A DNA stretch of 64,000 nucleotides from the NCBI RefSeq assembly GCF_964340395.1, contig NC_135557.1, positions 2,273,687 to 2,337,686 on the forward strand, given 5' to 3'. Positions 30,795-42,885 of the stretch are shown in pieces; positions within the stretch are counted from its first letter, which is position 1, and the number at the start of each line of letters is the position of its first letter. The notes under the pieces are model-generated. The model was not told the DNA's origin and did no database searches. It saw nothing but the letters and a program-made list of their open reading frames with translations. The translations under genes were made by a program, and so were the position numbers. This DNA comes from Glandiceps talaboti. Lineage: Eukaryota > Hemichordata > Enteropneusta > Spengelidae.

Positions 30795-31186
30795 CCCTAT
30801 ATAGTGTTCCCACTAGTGTACGATAGTGTTCCCACGAGTGTACGATGGTGTTCCCACTAGTGTACGATAGTGTTCCCATATAGTGTATGATAGTGTTTCC
30901 ACTAGTGTATGATAGTGTTCCCACGAGTGTACGATAGTGTTCCCACTAGTGTACGATAGTGTTTCCACTAGTGTACGATAGTGTTTCCACTAGTGTATGA
31001 TAGTGTTCCCACTAGTGTACAATAGTGTTCCCACTAGTGTACGGTAGTGTTCCCACTAGTGTACGATAGTGTTTCCACTAGTGTATGTTAGTGTTCCCAT
31101 ATAGTGTACGATAGTGTTCCCACTAGTGTACGATAGTGTTCCCACTAGTGTATGACAGTATTCCCACTAGTGTACGATAGTGTTCC
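30795..31186. repeat. 22-bp minisatellite, about 17 units
   Basis: The unit is ACTAGTGTACGATAGTGTTC plus CC. Variants include CCACGAG, TTTCC and CATATAGTG. Confidence 0.96.
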
Positions 31187-31423
31187 CATTAAAAATAAAT
31201 GTCCATCAATACATTTGGGAAAAACTCACCGTAGTCCAGAAACTGTACATATGTTTACCGCCCTACGATGCTATATGTCCATCGAAAGATAGGAAGTATA
31301 TGGGTAGATCAGGCCCGTTAAACGTCTTTAGTTTTTTTCTGGTCTAATTTTAGTTACACTCGTAATACCACTGATGAGACTCGATTAGATAACTTACATT
31401 ATTGTCTAGTGTGTCGCCGTCTG
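31187..31423. other. Spacer before the LINE, nothing recognised
   Basis: Unique sequence. It contains GGCCCGTTAAAC, which recurs in near form at 40,137. Confidence 0.4.
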
Positions 31424-31596
31424 CGACATTACAATTACAATTATTTATTCACCTTGAGCATTACTGCTCATCAGTAACGTACAAAAACCAAGAAAAATAT
31501 ACATGACTGTACACATGAAAATATATGGAGAATGAAAAAACAAAACACAAAAACAAAAACAAAAACCCCAGAAGTATATATATTGCAAATAACACC

Positions 31597-32727
31597 TTAC
31601 ATGATTCTCAAATTTCCTGCATGTCTCAAGAATTGTCCTAAGTTATACGTTTGCTTTACATTACGGACAGAGAATAACTGTACAAGTTTGAACACAGATA
31701 ATTTCTTCCAATAATATGGTTTAATGTATTTGGAGCGAAGGTCGGTGTAGAAAGGACATTTAAGAACAAAATGGTACTCGTCCTCAATGTCATTGTTACA
31801 CTTTGGGCAATTTCTCAAATTCCTGGCTGTAGCTTGATAGCGTCCGGTTTCTATGGCTAGACTATGTGACGACAATCTATATTTAGCGATTAATTTCTTT
31901 AAATGCAGTGGTAAGGGTTTGCATAAATAATATTGAATACAAAACAAATCATTTAAATGCTTATATAATATACAATTTGGTGAAGCTTCAATTTGAGCTC
32001 TGATAGTTTGTAGTGCCTGGTCAAAAATGCGTTGCTTTATAATTTCAAGATGACTTTTATTAGTACACTGATTTATCCAAACTTCACCAAAACCTAGAGA
32101 TAGCAGTTCCTGCTTTATAAACGAAACCCAGTTAACTTCTCTGTAGTTTTCAACTCTGTCGTACATGTATTCGTAACAAGATTTCAAAATACAGTTACTG
32201 GAAACTAACAATTTACTCCAATATTTCATCATATTGTAAGTTCTGGTATATTTAAGAGGGTATCTACCAAGCTCACTGTATACCATAACATTACATGTCG
32301 ACTTTTTTACTCCAAGAATGCGTTTACAGAAATCAAGGTGAACTCTTTCAATATTTTGACCCTTGTGTAATCCCCAAACTTCTGACGCATATGAGAGAAT
32401 ACTACCAACGTAACAATCAAACAAAAATAACAAAGTTTCATGGTTCAGGGATAGTGACGAGGTGTTATGGTGTAATGCAAAAAGTGCCTTCCTACCCTGG
32501 TCCGCAAATTGTTTTTCCCTGCAAGAAAACTTGTTATTATAACTCAACAACATTCCTAAATAAGTAAACTTATCAACCACTTCAACAAATTGTCCATCGT
32601 AAACCCATTGCTCATTAATTCTCAGTCTACCACCATTCCTGAAAACCATAATCTTTGTCTTTTCAATATTGATCTCTAAATTCCAGTTTCTCGAGTAATC
32701 CAAAAGGTAATTTAACTGTTGCTGCAA
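31597..32727 (-). pseudogene. LINE ORF2 C-terminal region (376 codons open)
   Basis: The longest intact piece of the LINE. It begins just after the YADD motif with NLEINIEKTKIMVFRNGG, then FTYLGMLLSYNN (RT thumb), YVGSILSYASEVWG and RVHLDFCKRILGV, and ends with a CCHC cluster, CPKCNNDIEDEYHFVLKC, spaced C-x2-C-x8-H-x4-C. This tail recurs in LINEs of marine invertebrates. A host-gene reading is unlikely because the upstream RT motifs are directly adjacent on the same strand. Confidence 0.85.
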
Positions 32728-32739
32728 TCCTTGTACACT

Positions 32740-33690
32740 TTCCGAAAATAAACTAAATCGTCAGCATACATCAACAAGAGATTTACACTCTAGAGGTATA
32801 CAATCATTGTTTAGAAAACCCATTTCTAAGTCGTTAATATACATAGAAAATAATATAGGAGATAAAACTTCCCCTTGCATTAAACCTACTTTACTTATAA
32901 AATGATCTGATATAAAACCATCTACTGCAACACAAGATCTGACGTTGGCATACATAGAACGAATGACAGATATGATCTTCCCTCTAATACCAATTTTTGA
33001 AAGTTTATGCAACAGTTTACATCGATTTACAGAGTCGAATGCCTTTTTGAAATCAATGAAAGCATGTTATAGGCGCTTCTTAGATGACAGAGATTTAGAG
33101 ACAAGGGTATTTAAGACAAAAATAGCATCTACTGTGCCAAAACCAGGCATAAACCCAAACTGTTCATCAGTAATTATATTTTGAGATGAAGACCATGTGA
33201 AAAGTCGGTGATTTATAATTGATGTAAAAAGTTTCCCAAAATGACTAACCAGACTAATTCCACGATAGTTATTGGCAATTTTAGAGTCTCCTTTTTTTAA
33301 AGATAGGTATAATTACTGAAGACGACCAACTTTCAGGAAAGTACCCTGTTATCAGTACACTGTTAAATATTCTCTGCAAAATTGGTAGAAGAAAATCTTT
33401 ACACTCAATGAAAAGCTCATTTAGGATACCGTCTGGTCCATGACTCTTACCCCTTTTCAACTTACAAATAGCCTTACGAATCTCATCCTCTGAAATATCA
33501 TTCTCAAGTTCATCAAAAAGAATATTTTGTGAGCCTACCAGGTTTTCAGCAACTGGCTCCGCATCAACATCGGTTGAAGATAAAGTTTTGAAAAACTCAA
33601 AAAAATTACATAAATTTACCTCAGTTTTCACCCTTTTCGGACGTGAAAACTTTTTAAAAAACTCTTTAGGATTATTCATTTTCAACTGTC
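32740..33690 (-). pseudogene. LINE reverse transcriptase domain, broken
   Basis: Visible on the - strand: GKSHGPDGILNELF, SVIIPIFKK, NNYRGISLVSHFGKLF, DEQFGFMPGFGTVDAIF, then a stop, AFIDFKKAFDSVNR (motif A), QGEVLSPILFSMYINDL (motif B) and MYADDL (motif C, in a shifted frame). Breaks occur at about 33,285, 33,066 and 32,775. The catalytic aspartates of motifs A and C are still encoded, so loss of function comes from frame damage. Confidence 0.88.
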
Positions 33691-34508
33691 TAACATGTTA
33701 CCCTCTGTACGTAAGTATGATCTCTTACGCTTGCGTTCTAATGTCTTATATTTTCGTTTCTTGTCATTTAGTATAACATGATGATCATTTGTTTTATTAC
33801 CATTAAATTGCTTAAGTGCATATTTATAATCTCGATAACAACGTTTGAGTTCATCGTTGAACCAAGGTTTGTCAGGTACACACTGTGTCAAATTATGTCG
33901 ATTAAATGCATCAGTTTCGATTTGGGCGATGTCTAGCTTGGTTCGTTTTACAAAATGGTTTGAAAATCCCAGTCAAAGCTTCTGTAAACCTGTTAATGTT
34001 ACTGTCCATTGTAGCTTGTGTGACAATTTCAGCCTCGTTGTAAGATGATTTCAGTTTGTCAAGGTTGACCCTAACTGCATCGCGGAACTGTGGTGTGTTA
34101 TCACTACACCATCTGTACACTTCACTTACCGTCCCGATGTCTGTATACCAATTGGTATCTTCAGACATATGCAGATGTTTTATCACCAGTTCGATATGCA
34201 AAGACGCATGGTCTGAATATTCAGTAAAGTTAGAAACTATAAATTTGTTTATCAAAGGAAAAACTTATGTTGGTGACAACACATAATCAATAACACTCAT
34301 CCCACGTGCACCATTGAAAGTAAAATCACCACTTTGACCTTCTTCATGTCGACCATTTAAAATTCGTAAACCAGTACGTAGCCTTGCATAAATTAATCAA
34401 TCTATAACCATACTCATTATATCCTGTATCAGGATTAACACGAGGTGATAGGTTTGTATCACTCTCATATCTTAGCAAATTATCAGTGTTATTAATAACA
34501 GAATCATG

Positions 34509-35467
34509 TCAAGTATCCAACAGAATAAAATCATTACAAAGGCGGGTTCTACTATTAGTATCACCTACGACAATAACCTTGCCTAGGGATTGAAACAATG
34601 CTATTTGGCTTTCAATTTCATAGAATACGTCACAATCATAAAATTTATAAAAACTTGAACCTGCCGGTGGAAAATATACAAAGGTACAACAATAGATATC
34701 AGAGCCATCTGTACTTAATGACTTGTCAATTTCTAACCATATGATTGTGTCGGAGAAAATATCGCAAATGGAAATATATGGTACAAAAGAGTCTGGTATC
34801 AAGATTATTGACCCTCCACCTTGTTTTGACTTGGCTTTCAATCTTGGAAATACAAAAGATTTGAAACCGCTTGTTTGCAGATCATAGTCTTTGTCAGTAC
34901 AACACTCGTAGAGTAAAACTACATCGTATGGCCGTAAAAAAAATTCGGTAACCTGCCATTTGCTTTCAAAACCGCCATTGACATTCCACGATATAACCTT
35001 CAAATTACTCGCAGGGCTTAGAACATTCTCCGATAAATCATATTTAGAGTCACGAAAACCGGATTTGGTGCCCTCATATAAAGTTCCATCGATATACAGC
35101 TTGTCTTTCACCAATGCTGCCTTACGGTTATCCGCCCTGGCCTTTCGAAACGCAGGTAACAGAGCTCGCCTACGATCCTGTACTACTTTGGGAAACTGCT
35201 CGCTGATAGAAAACGTTGTGCCTCTTAACTTACTACTTGATTTTCGAATTATTTCTCGCTGTGGTAAACTGCGAAACTTAGCCACTATAGGTCGTGTTTT
35301 GTGAACGCTGGGTTTACCCATTCTATGAGATGGTCTACTTGCAAAGTGTCAGTAATCTCCAGTTTTTCAGCACAGAAATTCTGGATTATTTCAGTACAGT
35401 TTTCGTCTTCCGTTTCACGAATATTGGAGAACAGTAAGTTATCCCTCATAGATCTACATTGCAACAT
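34509..35467 (-). pseudogene. LINE ORF1-like domain joined to APE endonuclease, broken
   Basis: 35,467-35,285 encodes RDNLLFSNIRE and following residues, like the RRM of L1-type ORF1 proteins. A one-base shift near 35,315 moves into the frame 35,321-34,509 (270 codons). Its first ~85 residues (RPIVAKFR, RRRALLPAFRKAR) resemble the ORF1 C-terminal nucleic-acid-binding domain. From residue ~107, VISWNVNGGF begins the endonuclease, with GDTNSRT near the end. A TGA stop at about 34,507 cuts it; the rest of the domain (GMSVIDYVLSP, SDHASLHIEL) continues in other frames to about 34,190. The single frame across ORF1-like and endonuclease parts is unusual, since these are separate ORFs in L1. Confidence 0.8.
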
Positions 35468-35499
35468 AAACGTGTGTGAAAACCAATATCATATCAAAA

Positions 35500-38400
35500 T
35501 AATAAAGTCTAAAATGATAAGTTCAGAACGTTATTTAGATCGTATAAATAGTGGATAATTCATAAAGGTTAGAACGATATTTAGATCGTCTAAATAGTGG
35601 ATAGTTCAACAAGTCTAGAACGATATTTAGATCGTCTAAATAGTGGATAATTTATCAAGTATAGAACGATATTTAGATCGTCTAAATAGTGGATAGTTTA
35701 TCAAGTCAAGAACGATATTTAGATCGTCTAAATAGTGGATAGTTTATCAAGTCTAGAACGATATTTAGATCGTCTAAATAGTGGATAGTTTATCAAAGTA
35801 TAGAACGATATTTAGATCGTCTAAATAGTGGATAGTTTATAAAGTCTAGAACGATATTTAGATCGTCTAAATAGTGGATAGTTGATTAAATTTAGAACGA
35901 TATTTAGATCGTCTAAATAGTGGATAATTTATAAAGTCTAGAACGATATTTAGATCGTCTAAATAGTGGATAGTTAATCAAGTCTAGAACGATATTTAGA
36001 TCGTCTAAATAGTGGATAGTTTATCAAGTCTAGAACGATATTTAGATCGTCTAAATAGTGGATAGTTGATTAAATTTAGAACGATATTTAGATCGTCTAA
36101 ATAGTGGATAGTTGATTAAATTTAGAACGATATTTAGATCGTCTAAATAGTGGATAGTTTATAAAGTCTAGAACGATATTTAGATCGTCTAAATAGTGGA
36201 TAATTTATCAAGTCTAGAACGATATTTAGATCGTCTAAATAGTGGATAGTTTATAAAGTCTAGAACGATATTTAGATCGTCTAAATAGTGGATAATTTAT
36301 CAAGTATAGAACGATATTTAGATCGTCTAAATAGTGGATAGTTTATCAAGTCAAGAACGATATTTAGATCGTCTAAATAGTGGATAGTTTATCAAGTCTA
36401 GAACGATATTTAGATCGTCTAAATAGTGGATAGTTTATCAAAGTATAGAACGATATTTAGATCGTCTAAATAGTGGATAGTTTATAAAGTCTAGAACGAT
36501 ATTTAGATCGTCTAAATAGTGGATAGTTGATTAAATTTAGAACGATATTTAGATCGTCTGAATAGTGGATAAGTTATAAAGTCTAGAACGATATTTAGAT
36601 CGTCTAAATAGTGGATAGTTTATCAAGTCTAGAACGATATTTAGATCGTCTAAATAGTGGATAGTTTATCAAGTCTAGAACGATATTTAGATCGTCTAAA
36701 TAGTGGATAGTTGATTAAATTTAGAACGATATTTAGATCGTCTAAATAGTGGATAGTTGATTAAATTTAGAACGATATTTAGATCGTCTAAATAGTGGAT
36801 AGTTTATCAAGTCTAGAACGATATTTAGATCGTCTAAATAGTGGATAATTTATAAAGTCTAGAACGATATTTAGATCGTCTAAATAGTGGATAGTTGATT
36901 AAATTTAGAACGATATTTAGATCGTCTAAATAGTGGATAGTTTATAAAGTCTAGAACGATATTTAGATCGTCTAAATAGTGGATAGTTTATCAAGTCTAG
37001 AACGATATTTAGATCGTCTAAATAGTGGATAATTTTTAAAGGCTAGAACGATATTTGGATCGTCTAAATAGTGGATAATTTATCAAGTCTAGAACGATAT
37101 TTAGATCGTCTAAATAGTAGATAGTTTATAAAGTCTAGAACGATATTTACATCGTCTAAATAGTGGATAGTTTATCAAGTCTAGAACGATATTTAGATCG
37201 TCTAAATAGTGGATAGTTGATTAAATTTAGAACGATATTTAGATCGTCTAAATAGTGGATAATTTATCAAGTCTAGAACGATATTTAGATCGTCTAAATA
37301 GTGGATAGTTTATAAAGTCTAGAACGATATTTAGATCGTCTAAATAGTGGATAGTTTATAAAGTATAGAACGATATTTAGATCGTCTAAATAGTGGATAG
37401 TTGATTAAATTTAGAACGATATTTAGATCGTCTAAATAGTGGATAATTTATCAAGTCTAGAACGATATTTAGATCGTCTAAATAGTGGATAGTTGATTAA
37501 ATTTAGACCGATATTTAGATCGTCTAAATAGTGGATAATTTATCAAGTCTAGAACGATATTTAGATCGTCTAAATAGTGGATAGTTTATAAAGTATAGAA
37601 CGATATTTAGATCGTCTAAATAGTGAATAATTTATCAAGTATAGAACGATATTTAGATCGTCTAAATAGTGGATAATTTATCAAGTATAGAACGATATTT
37701 AGATCGTCTAAATAGTGGATAGTTTATCAAGTCTAGAACGATATTTAGATCGTCTAAATAGTGGATAGTTTATAAAGTCTAGAACGATATTTAGATCGTC
37801 TAAATAGTGGATAGTTTATCAAGTCGAGAACGATATTTAGATCGTCTAAATAGTGGATAGTTTATAAAGTATAGAACGATATTTAGATCGTCTAAATAGT
37901 GGATAGTTTATCAAGTCTAGAACGATATTTAGATCGTCTAAATAGTGGATAGTTTATCAAGTCTAAAGTCTAGAACGATATTTAGATCGTCTAAATAGTG
38001 GATAGTTTATCAAGTCTAGAACGATATTTAGATCGTCTAAATAGTGGATAGTTTATCAAAGTATAGAACGATATTTAGATCGTCTAAATAGTGGATAGTT
38101 TATCAAGTCTAGAACGATATTTAGATCGTCTAAATAGTGGATAGTTTATCAAAGTATAGAACGATATTTGGATCGTCTAAATAGTGGATAATTTATCAAG
38201 TATAGAACGATATTTAGATCGTCTAAATAGTGGATAATTTATAAAGTCTAGAAAGATATTTAGATCGTCTAAATAGTGGATAGTTTATAAAGTCTAGAAC
38301 GATATTTAGATCGTCTAAATAGTGGATAGTTTATCAAGTATAGAACGATATTTAGATCGTCTAAATAGTGGATAGTTTATCAAGTCTAGAACGATATTTA

Positions 38401-39890
38401 GATCGTCTAATTTATAGTGGATAGTTGATTAAATTTAGAACGATATTTAGATCGTCTAAATAGTGGATAGTTTATCAAAGTATAGAACGATATTTAGATC
38501 GTCTAAATAGTGGATAACTTTTAAAGGCTAGAACGATATTTAGATCGTCTAAATAGTGGATAATTTATCAAGTATAGAACGATATTTAGATCGTCTAAAT
38601 AGTGGATAACTTTTAAATGCTAGAACGATATTTAGATCGTCTAAATAGTGGATAGTTTATCAAGTCTAGAACGATATTTAGATCGTCTAAATAGTGGATA
38701 GTTTATCAAGTCTAGAACGATATTTAGATCGTCTAAATAGTGGATAGTTTATCAAGTCTAGAACGATATTTAGATCGTCTAAATAGTGGATAGTTTATCA
38801 AGTCTAAAACGATATTTAGATCGTCTAAATAGTGGATAGTTCATAAAGGTTAGAACGATATTTAGATCGTCTAAATAGTGGATAGTTTATAAAGTATAGA
38901 ACGATATTTAGATCGTCTAAATAGTGGATAATTTTTAAAGGCTAGAACGATATTTAGATAGTCTAAATAGTGGATAGTTTATCAAGTCTAGATCGATATT
39001 TAGATCGTCTAAATAGTGGATAATTTATAAAGTCTAGAACGATATTTGGATCGTCTAAATAGTGGATAGTTTATCAAGTCTAGAACGATATTTAGATCTT
39101 CTAAATAGTGGATAGTTTATCAAGTCTAGAACGATATTTAGATCGTCTAAATAGTGGATAATTTATCAAGTATAGAACGATATTTAGATCGTCTAAATAG
39201 TGGATAATTCATAAAGGTTAGAACGATATTTAGTTCGTCTAAATAGTGGATAATTCATAAAGTCTAGAACGATATTTAGATCGTCTAAATAGTGGATAGT
39301 TTATCAAGTCTAGAACGATATTTAGATCGTCTAAATAGTGGATAGTTTATAAAGTCTAGAACGATATTTAGATCGTCTAAATAGTGGATAATTTATCAAG
39401 TCTAGAACGATATTTAGATCGTCTAAATAGTTGATAGTTGATTAAATTTAGAACGATATTTAGATCGTCTAAATAGTGGATAGTTTATAAAGTCTAGAAC
39501 GATATTTAGATCGTCTAAATAGTGGATAATTTATAAAGTCTAGAACGATATTTAGATCGTCTAAATAGTGGATAATTTATAAAGTCTAGAACGATATTTA
39601 GATCGTCTAAATAGTGGATAGTTTATCAAGTATAGAACGATATTTAGATCGTCTAAATAGTGGATAGTTGATTAAATTTAGAACGATATTTGGATCGTCT
39701 AAATAGTGGATAGTTGATTAAATTTCGAACGATATTTAGATCGTCTAAATAGTGGATAATTTATCAAGTTTATAGCGAATTTAGATCGTCTAAATAGTGG
39801 ATAGTTTATAAAGTTCATGTTAATTAGATCGTCGTCGAAATAGTGGATAATTTCTAAAGTCTACAACGATAAGTTTGGAACGATATTTAA
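35500..39890. repeat. 46-bp satellite, about 95 units, with an invariant inverted-repeat core
   Basis: Every unit has GAACGATATTTAGATCGTCT and AAATAGTGGATA. The core TATTTAGATCGTCTAAATA is a perfect 8-bp inverted repeat around TCG. The remaining ~14 bp falls into discrete types (TTTATCAAGTCTA, TTTATAAAGTCTA, TTGATTAAATTTA, TTTATCAAGTATA, TTCATAAAGGTTA), while the core changes in only a few units. Confidence 0.98.
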
Positions 39891-40136
39891 ACACATCATC
39901 TTCAGTGAAAAATGTTTTACAACGATATATCCGTTATTTAGAGATCCAAATATTGTAATACGTTCTAAACTTTATATACTATCCGCTATTTAGACCATCT
40001 AAATATCAAGCTAAACTTTGCAAACTTTGCAAACTATCTACTAACTACACCCTTGTGAGTTTTATAAGGATATATCCGCTAATTATCGGATCTAAAGATC
40101 GTTCTAAATTTCATAAATTATCCGCTTATTAGACGG
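39891..40136. repeat. Diverged satellite edge, partly in inverted orientation
   Basis: 39,960-40,010 and 40,090-40,135 read as the reverse complement of the 46-bp unit (CGTTCTAAACTTTATATACT..., and TCTAAATTTCATAAATTATC). The main array is in the other orientation. Confidence 0.7.
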
Positions 40137-40289
40137 GCCGTTAAACATTCTCAGTTCGATACCCCGAGCCGTAGCACTACCAGGTATTGGGTCGGGGTGA
40201 TTGTCTGTCACTCCCTTTCCTCCGACAAAGTGTAGTAGTGAGCATGTGAAAGTATATGCATTAAAACCATGATTCCGCCATTAGATTGG

Positions 40290-40498
40290 TTCTATACATA
40301 CCCCAAAGACAGACGACAGTCCCTATAGGTACAAGGCATACAATTCAATCAGAAACCCAACATTTGCAGTGTGGAGTGCCGCAGATGACAACCAGGTTTA
40401 TCTTTCCCAATCAGACACGTCAACCACAGTAACTAAGATGGAAACTGATGCACATGATATCAAAGCATGGATGACCCAAAGTAAACTACAGCTAAATG
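40290..40498 (+). mobile_element. L2-like LINE relic, 5' part (reverse transcriptase)
   Basis: Encodes LQCGVPQ, then after an apparent internal deletion ADDNQVYLSQSDTSTTV and IKAWMTQSKLQLN, matching the region around the catalytic (Y)ADD in L2-type LINEs. It stops at the 9-bp AGCTAAATG (40,490-40,498). Its continuation is at 41,905. Confidence 0.75.
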
Positions 40499-41904
40499 GA
40501 ATGTAACTAAATGCGGGTTGCGGGCTGCTGCGGGTCGCTGCGGGCCACTGCGGGTCGCTTTGTGCAGTTGCGGGCTGCTGCGGGTCACTGCGGGTCTGGG
40601 AGTGTAACTATTGTGCAGGTTGCGGGCCGCTGCGGGTCACTGTGGGGGAAGTGAGTGTAACTATTGTGCGGGCTGCGGGTTGTTGCAGGTCGCTATTATT
40701 TTTCCATCATTAATTTATCCACATTTTAAAACCCAAGAAACTTGTTTGCTGACCACTGGGGGTAACGTATTGTACAGGTCACACGCTACATGCAGTGTAC
40801 CATTCGATAGAATCTATGTCTTGGGCTGATTTCGCACACAATTTGTGTAGTTACCCCCCTCCCCCTAAAAGTAATGGCTATTTTTTTAAATGATTAGTTA
40901 GCATAACATTGACTTCAGAAAATATCCCAATTCCTCTATTACATGTACTTTCAGTGATGACATAAGACAAACTGTTTACTGTAACAAAGAAGACTGTGGA
41001 CCAACCTATCTCTGAAAGAACTCTTAATGGAAGTGGTGTCCTGTTGTTTTGAAAACAATAAGTCAAGTTTATGGCTGAAATCCATCTTTTGTTTTGAAAA
41101 CATCAAGTCAAGTTTATGGCTGAAATCTATCTTTTACAATCAAATTAGTCTGACTAGTTATGTAACAAATTGGGGGGATACCTCTATTGTTAACGTAACT
41201 CCCCTCAATGTTACACACACACTCTCTCTCTCTCTCACGTCACGATCACGTCATCGTTCTTCCAACTGTCTGTAATCAGTCATTATTTGACATCAACGAT
41301 CTTTTAATAACTTAATGTTGTCATCTCAGAAGAATACTAATCGTGAAATGCAAACATTTGTTCTAAGTATTAATTCATGACAGCTGAGAGTTCACGGTGA
41401 CCTCGCAAAACATCAAAACTTAGCGAGTATTAAAAAGTTGTATTCTCTCATCCGTAACAGTTACACAATGGCTCCCACACACTAGCCTGTCGACAGTAAG
41501 ATGACAATGACATTACATCATAAGGTAGGCCCTAGTTACATCACTGCACTATGATGAACATAAAGGAATTGTGGAACAGCCACAATCTTGAAATAGAATA
41601 ATCAGTTCATCCAGTAATTATGTCTCTATTATTACCACAACACGGCTCCCTGTACTGTATTATATTCATGTCATTACTAAAAAAATCAGCATCATAGTAG
41701 GGATGATCACCATAGTATTGACTGAATACTTGTGTGCTCGTACAGATTATTTAATACATGTGTATGTATTCATTTGTCACCATTTTTTTGTAAACATATT
41801 TTTGGGTGGATTTTATACAAATAATTGTCGTTTTGAAAGACCCGCAAATCGACCCACAGATCGACCCACATTTCAGCCTGTCGACCCGCAAAATAATGAT
41901 ACTG
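40499..41904. mobile_element. 1,406-bp insertion flanked by the 9-bp repeat AGCTAAATG
   Basis: AGCTAAATG occurs at 40,490-40,498 and 41,905-41,913, exactly where the LINE frame breaks and resumes. The left end is G-rich (many TGCGGGTCGC and TGCGGGCTGC copies to about 40,690). The right end has complementary CGACCCGC and CGACCCAC copies, giving inverted subterminal repeats. Inside are a tandem pair with AAGTCAAGTTTATGGCTGAA (41,062 and 41,106) and the 54-bp motif at 41,161. No transposase was seen. A 9-bp duplication fits Mutator-like elements best, but this is inference. Confidence 0.75.
41161..41214. repeat. 54-bp motif with imperfect inverted ends, copy 2
   Basis: Near-identical to 22,333-22,387. 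It is followed by CA and CT dinucleotides. Confidence 0.75.
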
Positions 41905-42070
41905 AGCTAAATGATGGCAAAACTGAGGTCCTCCTTATTAGGTCTTAATTCAACAGACTTCCTCGTCCCATCCACCACCTCAACATTGGATCGTGTTCTT
42001 ATTAGTTAGTGGATTCAGCAGGTAACAATGGTGTAACATTAGATGACCGTAATAAAATCTTTGACATGTT
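41905..42070 (+). mobile_element. L2-like LINE relic, continuation after the insertion
   Basis: Starts with the second AGCTAAATG and encodes LNDGKTEVLLIRS, the conserved step after the RT palm. A diverged part follows (NNGVTLDDRN) that matches the reverse complement of 56,040-56,165, another copy of the same LINE family. Confidence 0.7.
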
Positions 42071-42329
42071 AGATCACTTCTTTTTCACCAATGTATTGGG
42101 TATCTGACTTACATTCCCAATATGCACATCGTTTTACAACCAGACTTTTAACATTTCCTTCGCTTGATCGATCATATACTATTCGTGCGATGAAGTTGAG
42201 AACAATAGTGCTGCTAAGCGTTTGACACTTAAACACGAAAAATGGCTTATATAATAGTTTATAAAGTTTAGAGCGATACATATCAGCTAAAGTCACCCAT
42301 GTAGTTTAGATGTGTTTATCTAGTTTAAC
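42071..42329. other. Spacer with one satellite-like remnant
   Basis: AGTTTATAAAGTTTAGAGCGATA at about 42,256-42,278 resembles the 46-bp satellite unit. This suggests that the LINE-bearing block sits within the former satellite edge. Confidence 0.45.
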
Positions 42330-42882
42330 AGTTTATCTCCCATAGGTAATACACACAGTTTATCTCCCATAGGTAATACACACAGTTTATCTCCCATAGG
42401 TAATACACACAGTTTATCTCCCATAGGTAATACACACAGTTTATCTCCCATAGGTAATACACACAGTTTATCTCCCATAGGTAATACACACAGTTTATCT
42501 CCCATAGGTAATACACACAGTTTATCTCCCATAGGTAATACACACAGTTTATCTCCCATAGGTAATACACACAGTTTATCTCCCATAGGTAATACACACA
42601 GTTTATCTCCCATAGGTAATACACACAGTTTATCTCCCATAGGTAATACACACAGTTTAGCTCCCATAGGTAATACACACAGTTTATCTCCCATAGGTAA
42701 TACACACAGTTTATCTCCCATAGGTAATACACACAGTTTATCTCCCATAGGTAATACACACAGTTTATCTCCCATAGGTAATACACACAGTTTATCTCCC
42801 ATATAGGTAATACACACAGTTTATCTCCCATAGGTAATACACACAGTTTAATTATCTCCCATAGGTAATACACACAGTTTAG
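42330..42882. repeat. 27-bp minisatellite, about 20 units
   Basis: The unit is CAGTTTATCTCCCATAGGTA plus ATACACA. It is nearly homogeneous, with rare TTTAGC, ATATAGG and TTAATTATC variants. The period is a multiple of three, so 165- and 182-codon frames on the - strand are artefacts. Confidence 0.98.
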
Positions 42883-42885
42883 CTA

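Larger units (their letters stand above)
31424..35475 (-). mobile_element. LINE (non-LTR retrotransposon), degenerate, 5' end against the satellite
   Basis: In 5'-3' order on the - strand: ORF1-like RRM and C-terminal domain (35,467 to about 35,050), APE-type endonuclease (about 35,005-34,190), linker, reverse transcriptase (about 33,690-32,740), C-terminal region with a CCHC motif (to 31,597), a short 3'UTR and a TTGTAA-type tail at about 31,430. At least five frameshifts or stops make it non-functional. The endonuclease shows GDTNSRT and SDHASLHIEL; the polymerase shows YADD at 32,757-32,768. The clade (L1-like, L2/CR1-like or other) cannot be settled by eye. The 5' end is cut off where the 46-bp satellite starts. 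Confidence 0.92.

Noticed and set aside
31597-32727. 376-codon ORF as a host zinc-finger gene
   Set aside because: It directly follows reverse transcriptase motifs on the same strand and matches the LINE C-terminal tail.
40134-40290. tRNA-derived SINE suggested by AGTTCGATACCCC
   Set aside because: The B-box-like match stands alone; no A box or tail was found at a proper distance.
42320-42873. 165- and 182-codon ORFs on the - strand
   Set aside because: Translation of a 27-bp array; two frames are equally open.
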